Assembly: GCA_017481395.1 (NCBI GenBank)
Contig: JAFUPE010000058.1
Coordinates: 1 to 20,124 of the forward strand
Length of the DNA: 20,124 bases
Reading direction: 5' to 3'
From: Ruminococcus sp.
GTDB taxonomy: Bacteria; Bacillota_A; Clostridia; Oscillospirales; Acutalibacteraceae
Part shown: piece after piece, positions 6,393-13,679 of the stretch
How positions within the stretch are numbered: the stretch's first letter is position 1
How the letters are laid out: every line of letters starts with the position of its first letter
Made by a program: the position numbers and the translations under genes
Notes under the pieces: generated by a model
What the model saw: the letters and a program-made list of their open reading frames with translations, nothing else
Told to the model about the DNA's origin: nothing
Databases searched by the model: none

Positions 6393-7406
6393 TTAGTTTT
6401 TAATGAGCTTTGCACTTAAGGTTCCATTTGAGAGAGTGTAGCTATGATTATCGTTTGCTCTTTCAGCACTTGTAACCTCAGTTGGGGTGTAGCAAAGCTG
6501 TAGAGTTTTGGTCTCGGTTGAGTCATCGGTTTTAGTTATGGTAATATCAATGGTTATTTCATCAATAATTCGTTTAAAAATCTGGTTTTGGTAGTTATAA
6601 AAGCCTATCATATCGTCGATATAGATGTACTCCCTGAGTTTTTCAATTTCTTCTTCGGTAGCAAGGGGGACACAGTCATATTTATAACCTGCAGCAATAG
6701 CATTGTATTCCGGTCTGGCTTCGAAAATATTATTCTCAAGAACTACCACATCAGTTACTTTTACTATCTCGCCGGTATCCGCAATAGCAGAATAATGCTC
6801 AGGACTTCCCGAAAAAAAGTTATCTTTTGGGACAGCAAAATTGAAACTGAAAATTGTGTCCTTCTGGTCATCATATTTTATCTTGATTATGGAGTCATCT
6901 TCGCCAAAAGAATTAGTTATACCTAAACTGGAACGGTCTGTGCCAAGGTTTTTTCTGATTACCGCGGTCAGAGAGCCTTTGTTGATTTTATAAGTAATAT
7001 ATTTAATGTTTTCGCCTTTGACAGTAAGGTCAAGTTTTTTCTCAAAAGAATGGAACAGATATCTTCTGGTTATGTCGGTAGGCTCGGCATTTTCATCTAA
7101 AATCTGATTAAAATCGAATTTAATGTAGTTGGGGTCATTACTATTAAGGTCTACATAATATTTACTTGAAAGCTCCTCTGCTCCGGCGTAAATTACAAAG
7201 CCTTGCTCTTTTGTACCAAAAAGGCTCGGTGCAAAGCAGATTCCTGCTAATAGAACAAGCACAATTGCCGCCGCGGCGATGCGTGGAATAAATGCGTATG
7301 GGTTGCGTTTGGGTTTAGTGGTTGCCTTTGCGATTATTTGCGACGAATGAGCTGAACAGTTTATGTTACTAAGCTCTTTGTTTAAATCATCTTTGAAGCT
7401 AATCAT
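6393..7406 (-). CDS. Putative membrane-anchored anti-sigma factor
   Basis: A 337-residue protein with a short cytoplasmic N-terminus (residues 1-40, FKDDLNKELSNI helix), one membrane segment (about 41-60, rich in Ala, Ile, Val and Leu) and a large outer domain of about 275 residues. This layout, plus an 8-bp overlap with the upstream ECF sigma gene, is typical of anti-sigma factors that hold the sigma factor at the membrane until an outside signal arrives. The outer domain looks beta-rich and has no enzyme motif that I recognise; membership in the DUF4179-type sensors of Clostridia is possible but not shown. The start ATG at 7406 follows AGGAGG. The function rests mainly on gene context and topology. 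Confidence 0.75.
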   Translation of the reverse strand: MISFKDDLNKELSNINCSAHSSQIIAKATTKPKRNPYAFIPRIAAAAIVLVLLAGICFAPSLFGTKEQGFVIYAGAEELSSKYYVDLNSNDPNYIKFDFNQILDENAEPTDITRRYLFHSFEKKLDLTVKGENIKYITYKINKGSLTAVIRKNLGTDRSSLGITNSFGEDDSIIKIKYDDQKDTIFSFNFAVPKDNFFSGSPEHYSAIADTGEIVKVTDVVVLENNIFEARPEYNAIAAGYKYDCVPLATEEEIEKLREYIYIDDMIGFYNYQNQIFKRIIDEITIDITITKTDDSTETKTLQLCYTPTEVTSAERANDNHSYTLSNGTLSAKLIKN

Positions 7407-7902
7407 AAATAATATCCTCCTTTAGTGTGTCTTTCAAGATTTCCTTGGCTTTAAGCAATCGGTAGTTTACTGTGGTTTCGGGTACCTTTACGATTTTAGC
7501 GATATCCTTTATGGATAAGTCCCGATAGTATTTAAGAAGTATTACAGTCCTCAAATCTATGGGCAGACTCCGAATAGCGGTGCCGAGTGTTATTGAGGTA
7601 TCATTATCGGTGGTAGGGGTAGCTGTGATTTCCCGAGCCTCGTCTAAAGACATATTTTTGCCGAAAGATTTTTGCCTCATTATGTTTTTGCAGGTGTTGA
7701 TTGCTATTGCTGTGAGCCAAGTATTTATGTTGGATTTTCGGTTGAAAGTGTTAAGCTTTCGGTAGGCTTTGATAAAGGTTTCCTGAGTTGCGTCCTCTGC
7801 AAGAGAAAGGTCTTTGAGGTACATATAGCAAAGCCTTACAATGCTTTGGGCGTTTTCATTGTATATACTTTCAAAATACTGATTTTTATTGTTTGTCGAC
7901 AA
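7399..7902 (-). CDS. ECF-type RNA polymerase sigma factor
   Basis: A 167-residue sigma-70 family protein of the extracytoplasmic function type, which directs RNA polymerase to a small stress or envelope regulon. Region 2 covers about residues 10-75 (CYMYLKDLSLAEDATQETFIKAY, then NTWLTAIAINTCKNIMR), and region 4 about 110-160 (LPIDLRTVILLKYY, then SIKDIAKIVKVPETTVNYRLLKAKEIL, the helix-turn-helix for the -35 element). There is no region 3, as expected. The start codon is TTG at 7900-7902, supported by AAAGGAGG with a 9-nt gap. The last codons overlap the anti-sigma-like gene by 8 bp, which suggests translational coupling. Confidence 0.93.
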   Translation of the reverse strand: MSTNNKNQYFESIYNENAQSIVRLCYMYLKDLSLAEDATQETFIKAYRKLNTFNRKSNINTWLTAIAINTCKNIMRQKSFGKNMSLDEAREITATPTTDNDTSITLGTAIRSLPIDLRTVILLKYYRDLSIKDIAKIVKVPETTVNYRLLKAKEILKDTLKEDIIYD

Positions 7903-7925
7903 AGCTTAAAACCTCCTTTCACCTA

Positions 7926-7952
7926 ATTAGACACACGAGGGATACGTTTTCA
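7926..7952 (-). promoter_or_regulatory. Candidate ECF-dependent autoregulatory promoter
   Basis: Upstream of the sigma gene the - strand reads TGAAAACGTATCC (7940-7952), then about 6 nt, then TGTCTAAT (7926-7933). No good sigma-A promoter lies here. ECF sigma genes commonly activate themselves from GAAAC-like -35 and CGT/GTCTAA-like -10 elements, so this is a candidate. The predicted start would leave a leader of only about 17 nt that begins at the ribosome binding site. Confidence 0.35.
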
Positions 7953-7982
7953 TAGTTGAATATATAGAAATTTTGTGAAAAT

Positions 7983-8010
7983 AAAAGCACCGATTCTACT
8001 CGGTGCTTTT
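7983..8010 (-). terminator. Terminator of the Na/Pi cotransporter gene
   Basis: A perfect 11-bp inverted repeat (7983-7993 and 8000-8010) with a 6-nt loop. On the - strand the stem ends in TTTT and is followed by ATTTT, which fits termination of the gene whose stop codon lies 12 bp away. Confidence 0.85.
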
Positions 8011-8022
8011 ATGTGATAAAGA

Positions 8023-9783
8023 TTAAACTGTATATTTGTTTTTGTATTCCTCGAAGTAAGTGTTAAAGAGCATGCTCTTGTGCTCTTTGAGGGTGCTTAA
8101 GTATGCGTGAGCCTCGAACTCGTCCATGTCAAGCTCGATAAGAGCAACGGCGATGTTTGAGCAGTGGTCAGCAATTCTTTCGCAGTTTGTAATGTAGTCG
8201 GAAAATACAAAGCCATGGGTAAGCGTACAATTGCCGTTCTGAACTCGGTTGATGTGCCTGAGCTTCAGCTCATCGCAAAGCATATCAATTGTTTCCTCCA
8301 AGGGCTCAACGCGGTGTGCGAGGTCGTTGTCGTTGTCAATAAATGCCTTGACTGAAATGTCAACAATTTCAGCAACGGCGGCTGAAAGCTGAGCAAGTTC
8401 TGCCTGTGCGGCGTGGGAGAAGGAAATCTGCTTTTCGTTAATTTCCTTGGCGGCATCGGCAATTGTAAGTGCGTGGTCAGAAATTCTTTCGAAGTCGCCG
8501 ATTGTATGCAAGAACTTTGAAACCTCGCGGCTCTGAGCTTTGTTGAGCTCTTTACCTGTAATCTTTACAAGATAAGTGCCCAGCTTGTCCTCGTATTTAT
8601 CAATTTCGCCTTCGTCTGCTACAACCTTTTCGTAAGCTTCTTCGGAGTAGTTTGTCATAAGTCCGAAAGCTTCGATAAGGTTCTGGTGAGACTGCTCAGC
8701 CATAGAGCAAAGCACAGCACGGCTTTGTTCAATAGCAAGACCGGGATGAGTAAGGAAACGTTCTTCCAAACGGTCAAGCTCACCGGCTTTTTTGTCGGTT
8801 TTCTTGTCTCGGATAAGAGCACAGACAAGCTTGTCAAACTGTTTTACAAAGGGAAGAAGCAAGAGCGTTGCGGCTACATTGAAAACAGTGTTTATCATTG
8901 CAATGCTGAAAGCATCGGCGGGTATTTCCATAAAGCCGAAATTCAGGAATAAATCAAGCACATAGAAAATAGGGGTAAGGATAATTGCACCTACGGAGTT
9001 AAAAATAAGGTAAATAATAGATGCACGCTTACCGTTTGTTGTAGCACCGATTGCAGAAAGCAAAACAGGCATTGAAGCACCGATACACATACCTATAATA
9101 AGGTAAATGGCGGCGTCGTTGTTAACAAGACCTGTAACAGCTAAGGACTGTAAAATACCGATAGAAGCAGATGCACTCTGTAAAATTGCAGTGATAACAG
9201 TACCGACCAAAATACCTAAGAAGGGGTTGGACATTGTGGTCATCATATCCGCAAAAACAGGGCTGTCTTCTAAAAAGCCCATTGCACCACTCATCATTTT
9301 CATACCACTCATAAGTACGGCGAAGCCTAAAAGGATACCGCCTGTGTGCTTATATGTGTTTTTCTTGGCAAACATCATAAATAACGTGCCGATAAGAGCA
9401 AATATTGCAGAAATAAAGGTGGTGGACAGGAATTGTGTCCAGAAAGCATCGCCCTGACCCTCAACAGCCGAAAGGCTTAAAATCCAGCCTGTGGCAGTGG
9501 TACCGATGTTGGCACCCATAATAATACCGATAGCCTGAGCAATGGTCATCATGCCCGAGTTAACAAAACCTACAACCATACATGAGGTAGCAGACGAGGA
9601 CTGAATAACAGCAGTAACGCCTGTACCCAGCAAAACTCCTCGGGTAGGTGTAGAGGAAAGCTTCCACAGAATTGTTTCGAGCTTACTGCCTGCGACCTTT
9701 TTAAGTCCGTCGCCCATAGCGTTCATACCGAAAAGGAACATTGCAAGTCCCGTAATCAGCTGAAAAACAGGGGTGATACTCAT
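8023..9783 (-). CDS. Na+/phosphate cotransporter family protein with PhoU-like domain
   Basis: A 586-residue integral membrane protein of the Na/Pi-cotransporter II family (NptA/YjbB-like). The membrane part (about residues 1-315) contains two inverted QSSSA-type repeats, VIQSSSATSCMVVGF and AILQSASASIGIL, which form the substrate and ion path. The rest (about 335-580) is a helical PhoU-like domain with two three-helix halves (SEEAYEKVVADEGEIDKYEDKL and ISVKAFIDNDNDLAHRVEPLEE). In the family these proteins move phosphate with sodium, though some bacterial members may export it. The ATG at 9783 is chosen; an in-frame GTG 12 nt upstream overlaps the AGGAG ribosome binding site. The gene has its own promoter and terminator. 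It lies next to a PhoP/PhoR-like two-component operon, which hints at phosphate control. Confidence 0.92.
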   Translation of the reverse strand: MSITPVFQLITGLAMFLFGMNAMGDGLKKVAGSKLETILWKLSSTPTRGVLLGTGVTAVIQSSSATSCMVVGFVNSGMMTIAQAIGIIMGANIGTTATGWILSLSAVEGQGDAFWTQFLSTTFISAIFALIGTLFMMFAKKNTYKHTGGILLGFAVLMSGMKMMSGAMGFLEDSPVFADMMTTMSNPFLGILVGTVITAILQSASASIGILQSLAVTGLVNNDAAIYLIIGMCIGASMPVLLSAIGATTNGKRASIIYLIFNSVGAIILTPIFYVLDLFLNFGFMEIPADAFSIAMINTVFNVAATLLLLPFVKQFDKLVCALIRDKKTDKKAGELDRLEERFLTHPGLAIEQSRAVLCSMAEQSHQNLIEAFGLMTNYSEEAYEKVVADEGEIDKYEDKLGTYLVKITGKELNKAQSREVSKFLHTIGDFERISDHALTIADAAKEINEKQISFSHAAQAELAQLSAAVAEIVDISVKAFIDNDNDLAHRVEPLEETIDMLCDELKLRHINRVQNGNCTLTHGFVFSDYITNCERIADHCSNIAVALIELDMDEFEAHAYLSTLKEHKSMLFNTYFEEYKNKYTV

Positions 9784-9840
9784 AGTAAAAAGCACTCCTT
9801 TTTTAGTTTGGGTGAGTTTTTAAAATTTTACATCGAATTT

Positions 9841-9868
9841 ACTATACCAAAGAAATGTTAAATTTCAA
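9841..9868 (-). promoter_or_regulatory. Promoter of the Na/Pi cotransporter gene
   Basis: On the - strand TTGAAA (9863-9868) and TATAGT (9841-9846) are 16 bp apart, followed by an AT-rich leader of about 50 nt. No clear repeated Pho-box-like direct repeat is evident beside it. Confidence 0.55.
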
Positions 9869-9916
9869 TGTAGTTTTGTTAAATCTATGTAAAATTTCTA
9901 TAAGTTCAAAAAATTT

Positions 9917-9939
9917 GACAAAGTATATTAATGTTTGTC
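9917..9939 (-). terminator. Weak stem-loop after the acyltransferase gene
   Basis: A 6-bp inverted repeat (9917-9922 and 9934-9939) with an 11-nt loop is followed on the - strand by AAATTTTTT. The stem is short, so this is only a possible terminator of the three-gene signalling operon. Confidence 0.3.
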
Positions 9940-9947
9940 GTTTTTTG

Positions 9948-11096
9948 TTATGAGTTTTTTGCTTTTCGGATTGCCTGTGCAATGCCCGAGGCGATAATAG
10001 AGCCTGCTTTGTAGAATAAATCTGCAATAAATGATATGAAGTAGGCAACAGTTACTGCTAAAAGTACACAGGGAATGTACCACACAAGCCTGTCTTCCAT
10101 AACCGGAATCTTGACGTTAAGTACCTTGCTGTACATATATTGGTCAAGCATCCAGCTTGCAAGATAAGCACCGAAGGAAAGGTCCGAAAGCTTTGCAAGT
10201 GCTTTGCTTACAAAATTCGGAACAGCCTTGAAGTTTATGGAGTTAACAAAGATAAACAGTGCAACGCCCATAAAGTAAAGCCCCCAGCTGTTATATCCAA
10301 GCCAGCCGTGCACACTTGCCTTGCCGCCGTAGCAGCGAAGTACTGTGTAGGTGCCGAAAACCGCCCAGGTTCCAAGGAAAATAAGGAAAGCAAAAATGGG
10401 TTTAAGCTTAAAGTCCGCTTTGTTTTTAGCAAGATAAGCACCTGTAAAGTAGTACGCTAAGGGGTAAACGCCTGCCCACCAGTTGGGGAAAATAGACCAG
10501 TATTCGTCAGATGTACAGGCCATTATATTTTCCGCATCAAACTGATAGTAATTGAAGAAGGAAGGAGCAATCATAAGAATAAACATGGTAATAACAAGTG
10601 CTCGTTCCTGCTTTTTGCTTTTAAGGTTAAGCCAGATAAGGTTAAGGAAGGGGATAAGCATAAAAAGTCCGATATACATCTCGACATACCACGAATAATG
10701 GGTAAACGAGGTGTAGTTATGTACGTATTCCTTAACGCCGTATTCCCAGCCCAGAGCATTTACTATGTAAATAAGGTCAAAGGTCATTATTATAAGGAAA
10801 GGCACAATTACCTTCAGAATCTTAAGATAGTATTTCTTATTAGGCTCAAAAGCCTTGTTGCCCTGCAGATAACCTGTAAGAAGCAGAAAAAGCGGAATAC
10901 AAAGCAAAAAGAGATTACGCATAAATGTCATAACGACCATTCTGGGGTTATCCACAGTTTGGCTGTAAAAGCCGTTGTGCAGGAAAAAGTGCACACTTGG
11001 TACAAAAAACAGAGCAATAATCCTGATTATGTCCATGTTTACGTTTCTTTTAGGCACAGCCTTAACCTGTGCTGTCGGAGATTTTACATTTCTCAT
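9948..11096 (-). CDS. Membrane acyltransferase, AT3 (acyltransferase 3) family
   Basis: A 382-residue multi-spanning membrane protein of the acyltransferase 3 family, which transfers acyl groups, most often acetyl, to cell-surface sugars, peptidoglycan or lipids. The family's R-x10-H motif is present at Arg25 and His36 (NMDIIRIIALFFVPSVH). About ten hydrophobic segments follow, and there is no fused SGNH domain. The start ATG at 11096 has AGAGGT at a 6-nt gap. The gene begins 15 bp after the histidine kinase stop codon and has no promoter or terminator between them, so it is the third gene of the response regulator/kinase operon. This suggests that surface acylation is part of that signalling response. 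The acceptor is unknown. Confidence 0.88.
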   Translation of the reverse strand: MRNVKSPTAQVKAVPKRNVNMDIIRIIALFFVPSVHFFLHNGFYSQTVDNPRMVVMTFMRNLFLLCIPLFLLLTGYLQGNKAFEPNKKYYLKILKVIVPFLIIMTFDLIYIVNALGWEYGVKEYVHNYTSFTHYSWYVEMYIGLFMLIPFLNLIWLNLKSKKQERALVITMFILMIAPSFFNYYQFDAENIMACTSDEYWSIFPNWWAGVYPLAYYFTGAYLAKNKADFKLKPIFAFLIFLGTWAVFGTYTVLRCYGGKASVHGWLGYNSWGLYFMGVALFIFVNSINFKAVPNFVSKALAKLSDLSFGAYLASWMLDQYMYSKVLNVKIPVMEDRLVWYIPCVLLAVTVAYFISFIADLFYKAGSIIASGIAQAIRKAKNS

Positions 11097-11111
11097 ATCA
11101 ATACCTCTTTT

Positions 11112-12134
11112 TTAAAATAGAACTCTGATGGTGGTGCCAACGCCCATTTCGCTTTCTACAGAAAGTGAAGCATTGTGAAACATTGCACCATGCTTAACAA
11201 TTGAAAGACCTAAGCCTGTGCCGCCAATATCTTTGGAATGGCTTTTGTCCACCCTGTAAAAACGTTCAAAAATATGCTCGGTATCTTCTTTTGGGATACC
11301 TATGCCTGTGTCCGAAACGCTGAGCTCGATGCCGTCGAGGCACTGCTTGACGCTTACGTCTACTTTGCCGCCTTTTTTGTTGTATTTAATGGCGTTTTTT
11401 ACAAGGTTGTGGATAATTTCCTCCACAATAAGCTCGGCTCCGTTTATTTCAACGTCATCGCCGAAAAGATTTATTTTTACCTCTTGCTTATTAGCCAAGG
11501 CTTCCAGTCCCGAAATTACTGTCTGGCAAAGGTTTAAGAGGTTTATGGGCTCGATTTTTACGTGAACTTCCTTTTCGTCAAACTGGCTGAGCTTTATTAT
11601 GTCGCCCACAAGATTTATCATACGCTGGCTTTCATCGTAGATTTTGCCTGCAAAGCGGCTGATGTTTTCTCCCTCTACCATGCCGTCGCGGATAAGCTCG
11701 GCATAACCCGAAACCGAGGTTAATGGAGTTTTAAGCTCGTGAGAAACATTAGCCGTGAAGTGCCGCCTTAAGCTGTCTTGCGATTCGTGATTTGCTGTAA
11801 TGGATTGGAAACGTTTTTCCATTTCCTTATTCTGATTATCTATCCTTTGACAAAGGGGAGCAAATTCCTTGGGAAGCTTTGCTTTGTCGGGTGCGTCAAA
11901 GTCTATGCCGTTTACAGGTGTGCTGATTTTTTTGCTCAGGCTTATGGCAGATAAAACAGATATACCTGCAAGCAAAGCGGCAAATATAAAGAATCCCACC
12001 ACCGCCCACAAAGCGGCATCTGCCCAAGGGGTTTCGGCAAAGTCAGAGTATATTACGGTAAAGCCTATGGCAATTCCTAAAAACAAAGCAAACAGCGAAA
12101 CGGAGAAAACCATTAGAAAAATTTGTTTTTTCAT
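11112..12134 (-). CDS. Sensor histidine kinase (PhoR-like)
   Basis: A 340-residue membrane kinase that autophosphorylates on His and passes the phosphate to the adjacent response regulator. It has two membrane segments (about 5-29 and 41-66) with only about 11 residues outside, so it has almost no external sensor domain. The cytoplasmic part has the H box SHELKTPLTS with His132, the N box EEIIHNLVKNAIKYN (Asn243/Asn247), the G1 box DTGIGIP (275-281), and the G2 box GGTGLGLSIVKH (304-315). There is no clear PAS domain; a short linker of about 60 residues joins membrane and kinase core. The start at 12134 has GGAG at a 7-nt gap and lies 2 bp after the regulator stop. Signal detection is probably within the membrane or through a partner protein such as a PhoU-like domain, which is inference. 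Confidence 0.94.
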   Translation of the reverse strand: MKKQIFLMVFSVSLFALFLGIAIGFTVIYSDFAETPWADAALWAVVGFFIFAALLAGISVLSAISLSKKISTPVNGIDFDAPDKAKLPKEFAPLCQRIDNQNKEMEKRFQSITANHESQDSLRRHFTANVSHELKTPLTSVSGYAELIRDGMVEGENISRFAGKIYDESQRMINLVGDIIKLSQFDEKEVHVKIEPINLLNLCQTVISGLEALANKQEVKINLFGDDVEINGAELIVEEIIHNLVKNAIKYNKKGGKVDVSVKQCLDGIELSVSDTGIGIPKEDTEHIFERFYRVDKSHSKDIGGTGLGLSIVKHGAMFHNASLSVESEMGVGTTIRVLF

Positions 12135-12136
12135 AT

Positions 12137-12805
12137 TTAATCTCCTATCTTGTAACCGATGCCGCGTACGGTGCTTATCTGGTCGCCGCCTTTGCCCAAT
12201 TTATGGCGAAGTGTACGGATGTGTACGTCTACTGTACGGCTTTCGCCATCGAAGGAGTAGCCCCATACCTTATTAAGAATCTGGTCGCGGCTAAGTACAA
12301 TGCCCTTGTTTTCTAAAAGATAGCAAAGCATATCGAATTCCTTAAGTGTAAGCACAACTGCTTCGCCGTCTACCTTTACAATATGCTTTTTAGGGCAAAC
12401 GTAAAGTGCACCTATGGTATATTCGGAGGGCGACGAGTCGCGTTCTACTCGTCTTAAAACCGCCTTGACTCTTGCCACCAGTTCCATCATGCCGAAGGGC
12501 TTTGGTACATAGTCGTCAGCACCCAAGTCAAAGCCTCGTACCTTGTCGTACTCGTCGGCTTTGGCGGTTAAGATGATTACAGGCACAAAGTCGGTGTCAG
12601 GGTTGCTTCTCAGCTTTTTAAGAATGCTTAGGCCGTCCTCCTCGGGAAGCATTATGTCAAGAAGTATAAGGGAAGGGGTTTCTTTTTTTACGGCGTCCCA
12701 AAAATCAGAGGGCTTGGAAAAGCCTACCGCTTCAAACCCTGTAGAGTTAAGGGTATACACCACTAATTCTCTTATATTACTGTCGTCTTCTACAAAATAT
12801 ATCAT
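12137..12805 (-). CDS. Response regulator, OmpR/PhoB family
   Basis: A 222-residue DNA-binding response regulator. The receiver domain (1-115) has the acidic pair Asp7/Asp8, phospho-acceptor Asp50 in LILLDIMLPEEDG, Thr80 in IILTAK, and Lys102 in YVPKPFG. The C-terminal winged helix (about 125-222) ends with DVHIRTLRHKLG and STVRGIGYKI, the signature of the OmpR/PhoB class. The start ATG at 12805 has GAGGAGG at a 7-nt gap. It is the first gene of an operon with the histidine kinase and the acyltransferase. The similarity to PhoP/PhoB and the nearby Na/Pi transporter make phosphate sensing plausible, but many paralogs of this class sense envelope signals. Confidence 0.95.
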   Translation of the reverse strand: MIYFVEDDSNIRELVVYTLNSTGFEAVGFSKPSDFWDAVKKETPSLILLDIMLPEEDGLSILKKLRSNPDTDFVPVIILTAKADEYDKVRGFDLGADDYVPKPFGMMELVARVKAVLRRVERDSSPSEYTIGALYVCPKKHIVKVDGEAVVLTLKEFDMLCYLLENKGIVLSRDQILNKVWGYSFDGESRTVDVHIRTLRHKLGKGGDQISTVRGIGYKIGD

Positions 12806-12849
12806 CGCTTATCCTCCTCGGAAAAAAGGATTATATTTAAAAATATCAT

Positions 12850-12878
12850 ATCATATAAGTCTGAAAAAATAAAGTAAA
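12850..12878 (-). promoter_or_regulatory. Promoter of the two-component/acyltransferase operon
   Basis: On the - strand TTTACT (12873-12878) and TATGAT (12850-12855) have a 17-bp spacer; a second TATGAT overlaps at 12845-12850. The 12806-12990 intergenic region also holds the divergent CarD promoter, and both -35 boxes are about 58 bp apart. Confidence 0.5.
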
Positions 12879-12935
12879 ATATAAATGAGCGTAAAATTTC
12901 AAAATAAACCTAATTAAATTTGTTGATTTTCGCCT

Positions 12936-12964
12936 TTGAAAGTTTTCTTTAAAATCACTATAAT
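12936..12964 (+). promoter_or_regulatory. Promoter of the CarD-family gene
   Basis: TTGAAA (12936-12941) and a perfect TATAAT (12959-12964) are 17 bp apart, about 36 bp before the start codon. This is close to the vegetative consensus, so the gene is probably well expressed during growth. Confidence 0.75.
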
Positions 12965-12999
12965 ATTGTTTATAACATTATTATCTTGGAGTGAGACCT

Positions 13000-13530
13000 T
13001 TGAAGATTGCAGAAAAATATTCTCACAATATTGGTGATACAGTTGTGTATCGCAAGCAGGGAATATATAAAATATCAGACATAAAAGAGCAGAAAATCGG
13101 TACGTTAAAGAAGGATTATTACGTTTTAAGCTCTGTTTACGACAAAAATTCCACAGTGTATGTGCCGGTGGATTCTGAGACTCTTGTTGCACAGATGGAG
13201 CACGTGCTTTCAAAGGAAGAAATCCATGCTATTATTGACAAAAGCGAAGAAAACGATGTTCATTGGATTGATAATACTACAGAACGTGCCATATATCTTG
13301 ATGAAATCGTGAAAAGCGGCGACCTTGCCAAAATACTTGCTGTGCTTAAGATGTTTATTTTAAGAAAAGAGAGCAAGGATATAAAACCGCTGAGAACCTT
13401 TGCAAGAGATGAAAAGATTTTTGCCGCCGCACAAAAAGCTGTTACCGAGGCATTTGCTTATCCCTTAGGTCTTGAAAAGGCTCAGGTCATACCTTACATA
13501 ACCGAAAGAGTTAAGTCTAATAATGCATAG
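13000..13530 (+). CDS. CarD/CdnL-family transcription regulator
   Basis: A 176-residue protein of the CarD_CdnL_TRCF family, which binds the RNA polymerase beta subunit and stabilises open promoter complexes, often at rRNA and stress genes. The N-terminal Tudor-like domain is recognised from NIGDTVVYRKQGIYKISDI, then YYVLSSVYDKNSTVYVPVDSE. The C-terminal helical part includes LDEIVKSGDLAKILAVLKMFILRKE and a basic run, as in CdnL. The TTG at 13000 is preferred: GGAG (12988-12991) lies 8 nt upstream, while the in-frame GTG at 12991 overlaps that site. Its length is near that of other CarD proteins. A terminator follows directly, so it is a single-gene unit, divergent from the two-component operon. 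Confidence 0.88.
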   Translation: MKIAEKYSHNIGDTVVYRKQGIYKISDIKEQKIGTLKKDYYVLSSVYDKNSTVYVPVDSETLVAQMEHVLSKEEIHAIIDKSEENDVHWIDNTTERAIYLDEIVKSGDLAKILAVLKMFILRKESKDIKPLRTFARDEKIFAAAQKAVTEAFAYPLGLEKAQVIPYITERVKSNNA

Positions 13531-13533
13531 TCA

Positions 13534-13567
13534 AAAATCGTCTTTGCTAAAGCAAAGGCGATTTTTT
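13534..13567 (+). terminator. Terminator of the CarD-family gene
   Basis: A 14-bp stem (13534-13547 with 13552-13565, one T-G pair) with a 4-nt loop runs into TTTTTT (13562-13567). It lies a few bases after the CarD stop codon. Confidence 0.9.
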
Positions 13568-13598
13568 GTGTTATTTTACACAAAACTATCTTTAATAC

Positions 13599-13627
13599 TT
13601 GCTAATTTTTTATGCTTATGTTAATAT
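13599..13627 (+). promoter_or_regulatory. Candidate promoter of the dockerin glycosidase gene
   Basis: TTGCTA (13599-13604) and TAATAT (13622-13627) have a 17-bp spacer, about 53 bp before the start codon. The hexamers are moderate matches. An imperfect inverted repeat follows directly at 13631-13652. Confidence 0.5.
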
Positions 13628-13630
13628 AAA

Positions 13631-13652
13631 TTTGGCATATACTTATGGCAAA
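13631..13652. repeat. Imperfect inverted repeat, possible operator
   Basis: TTTGGCATA (13631-13639) and TATGGCAAA (13644-13652) are inverted copies that differ at one base and are separated by 4 bp. The element sits just after the candidate -10 box of the dockerin glycosidase gene, a normal position for a LacI- or GntR-type repressor site. It is not a known consensus that I can name. Confidence 0.35.
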
Positions 13653-13679
13653 TTTTATTTATGAAAGGAATTGAACCAC

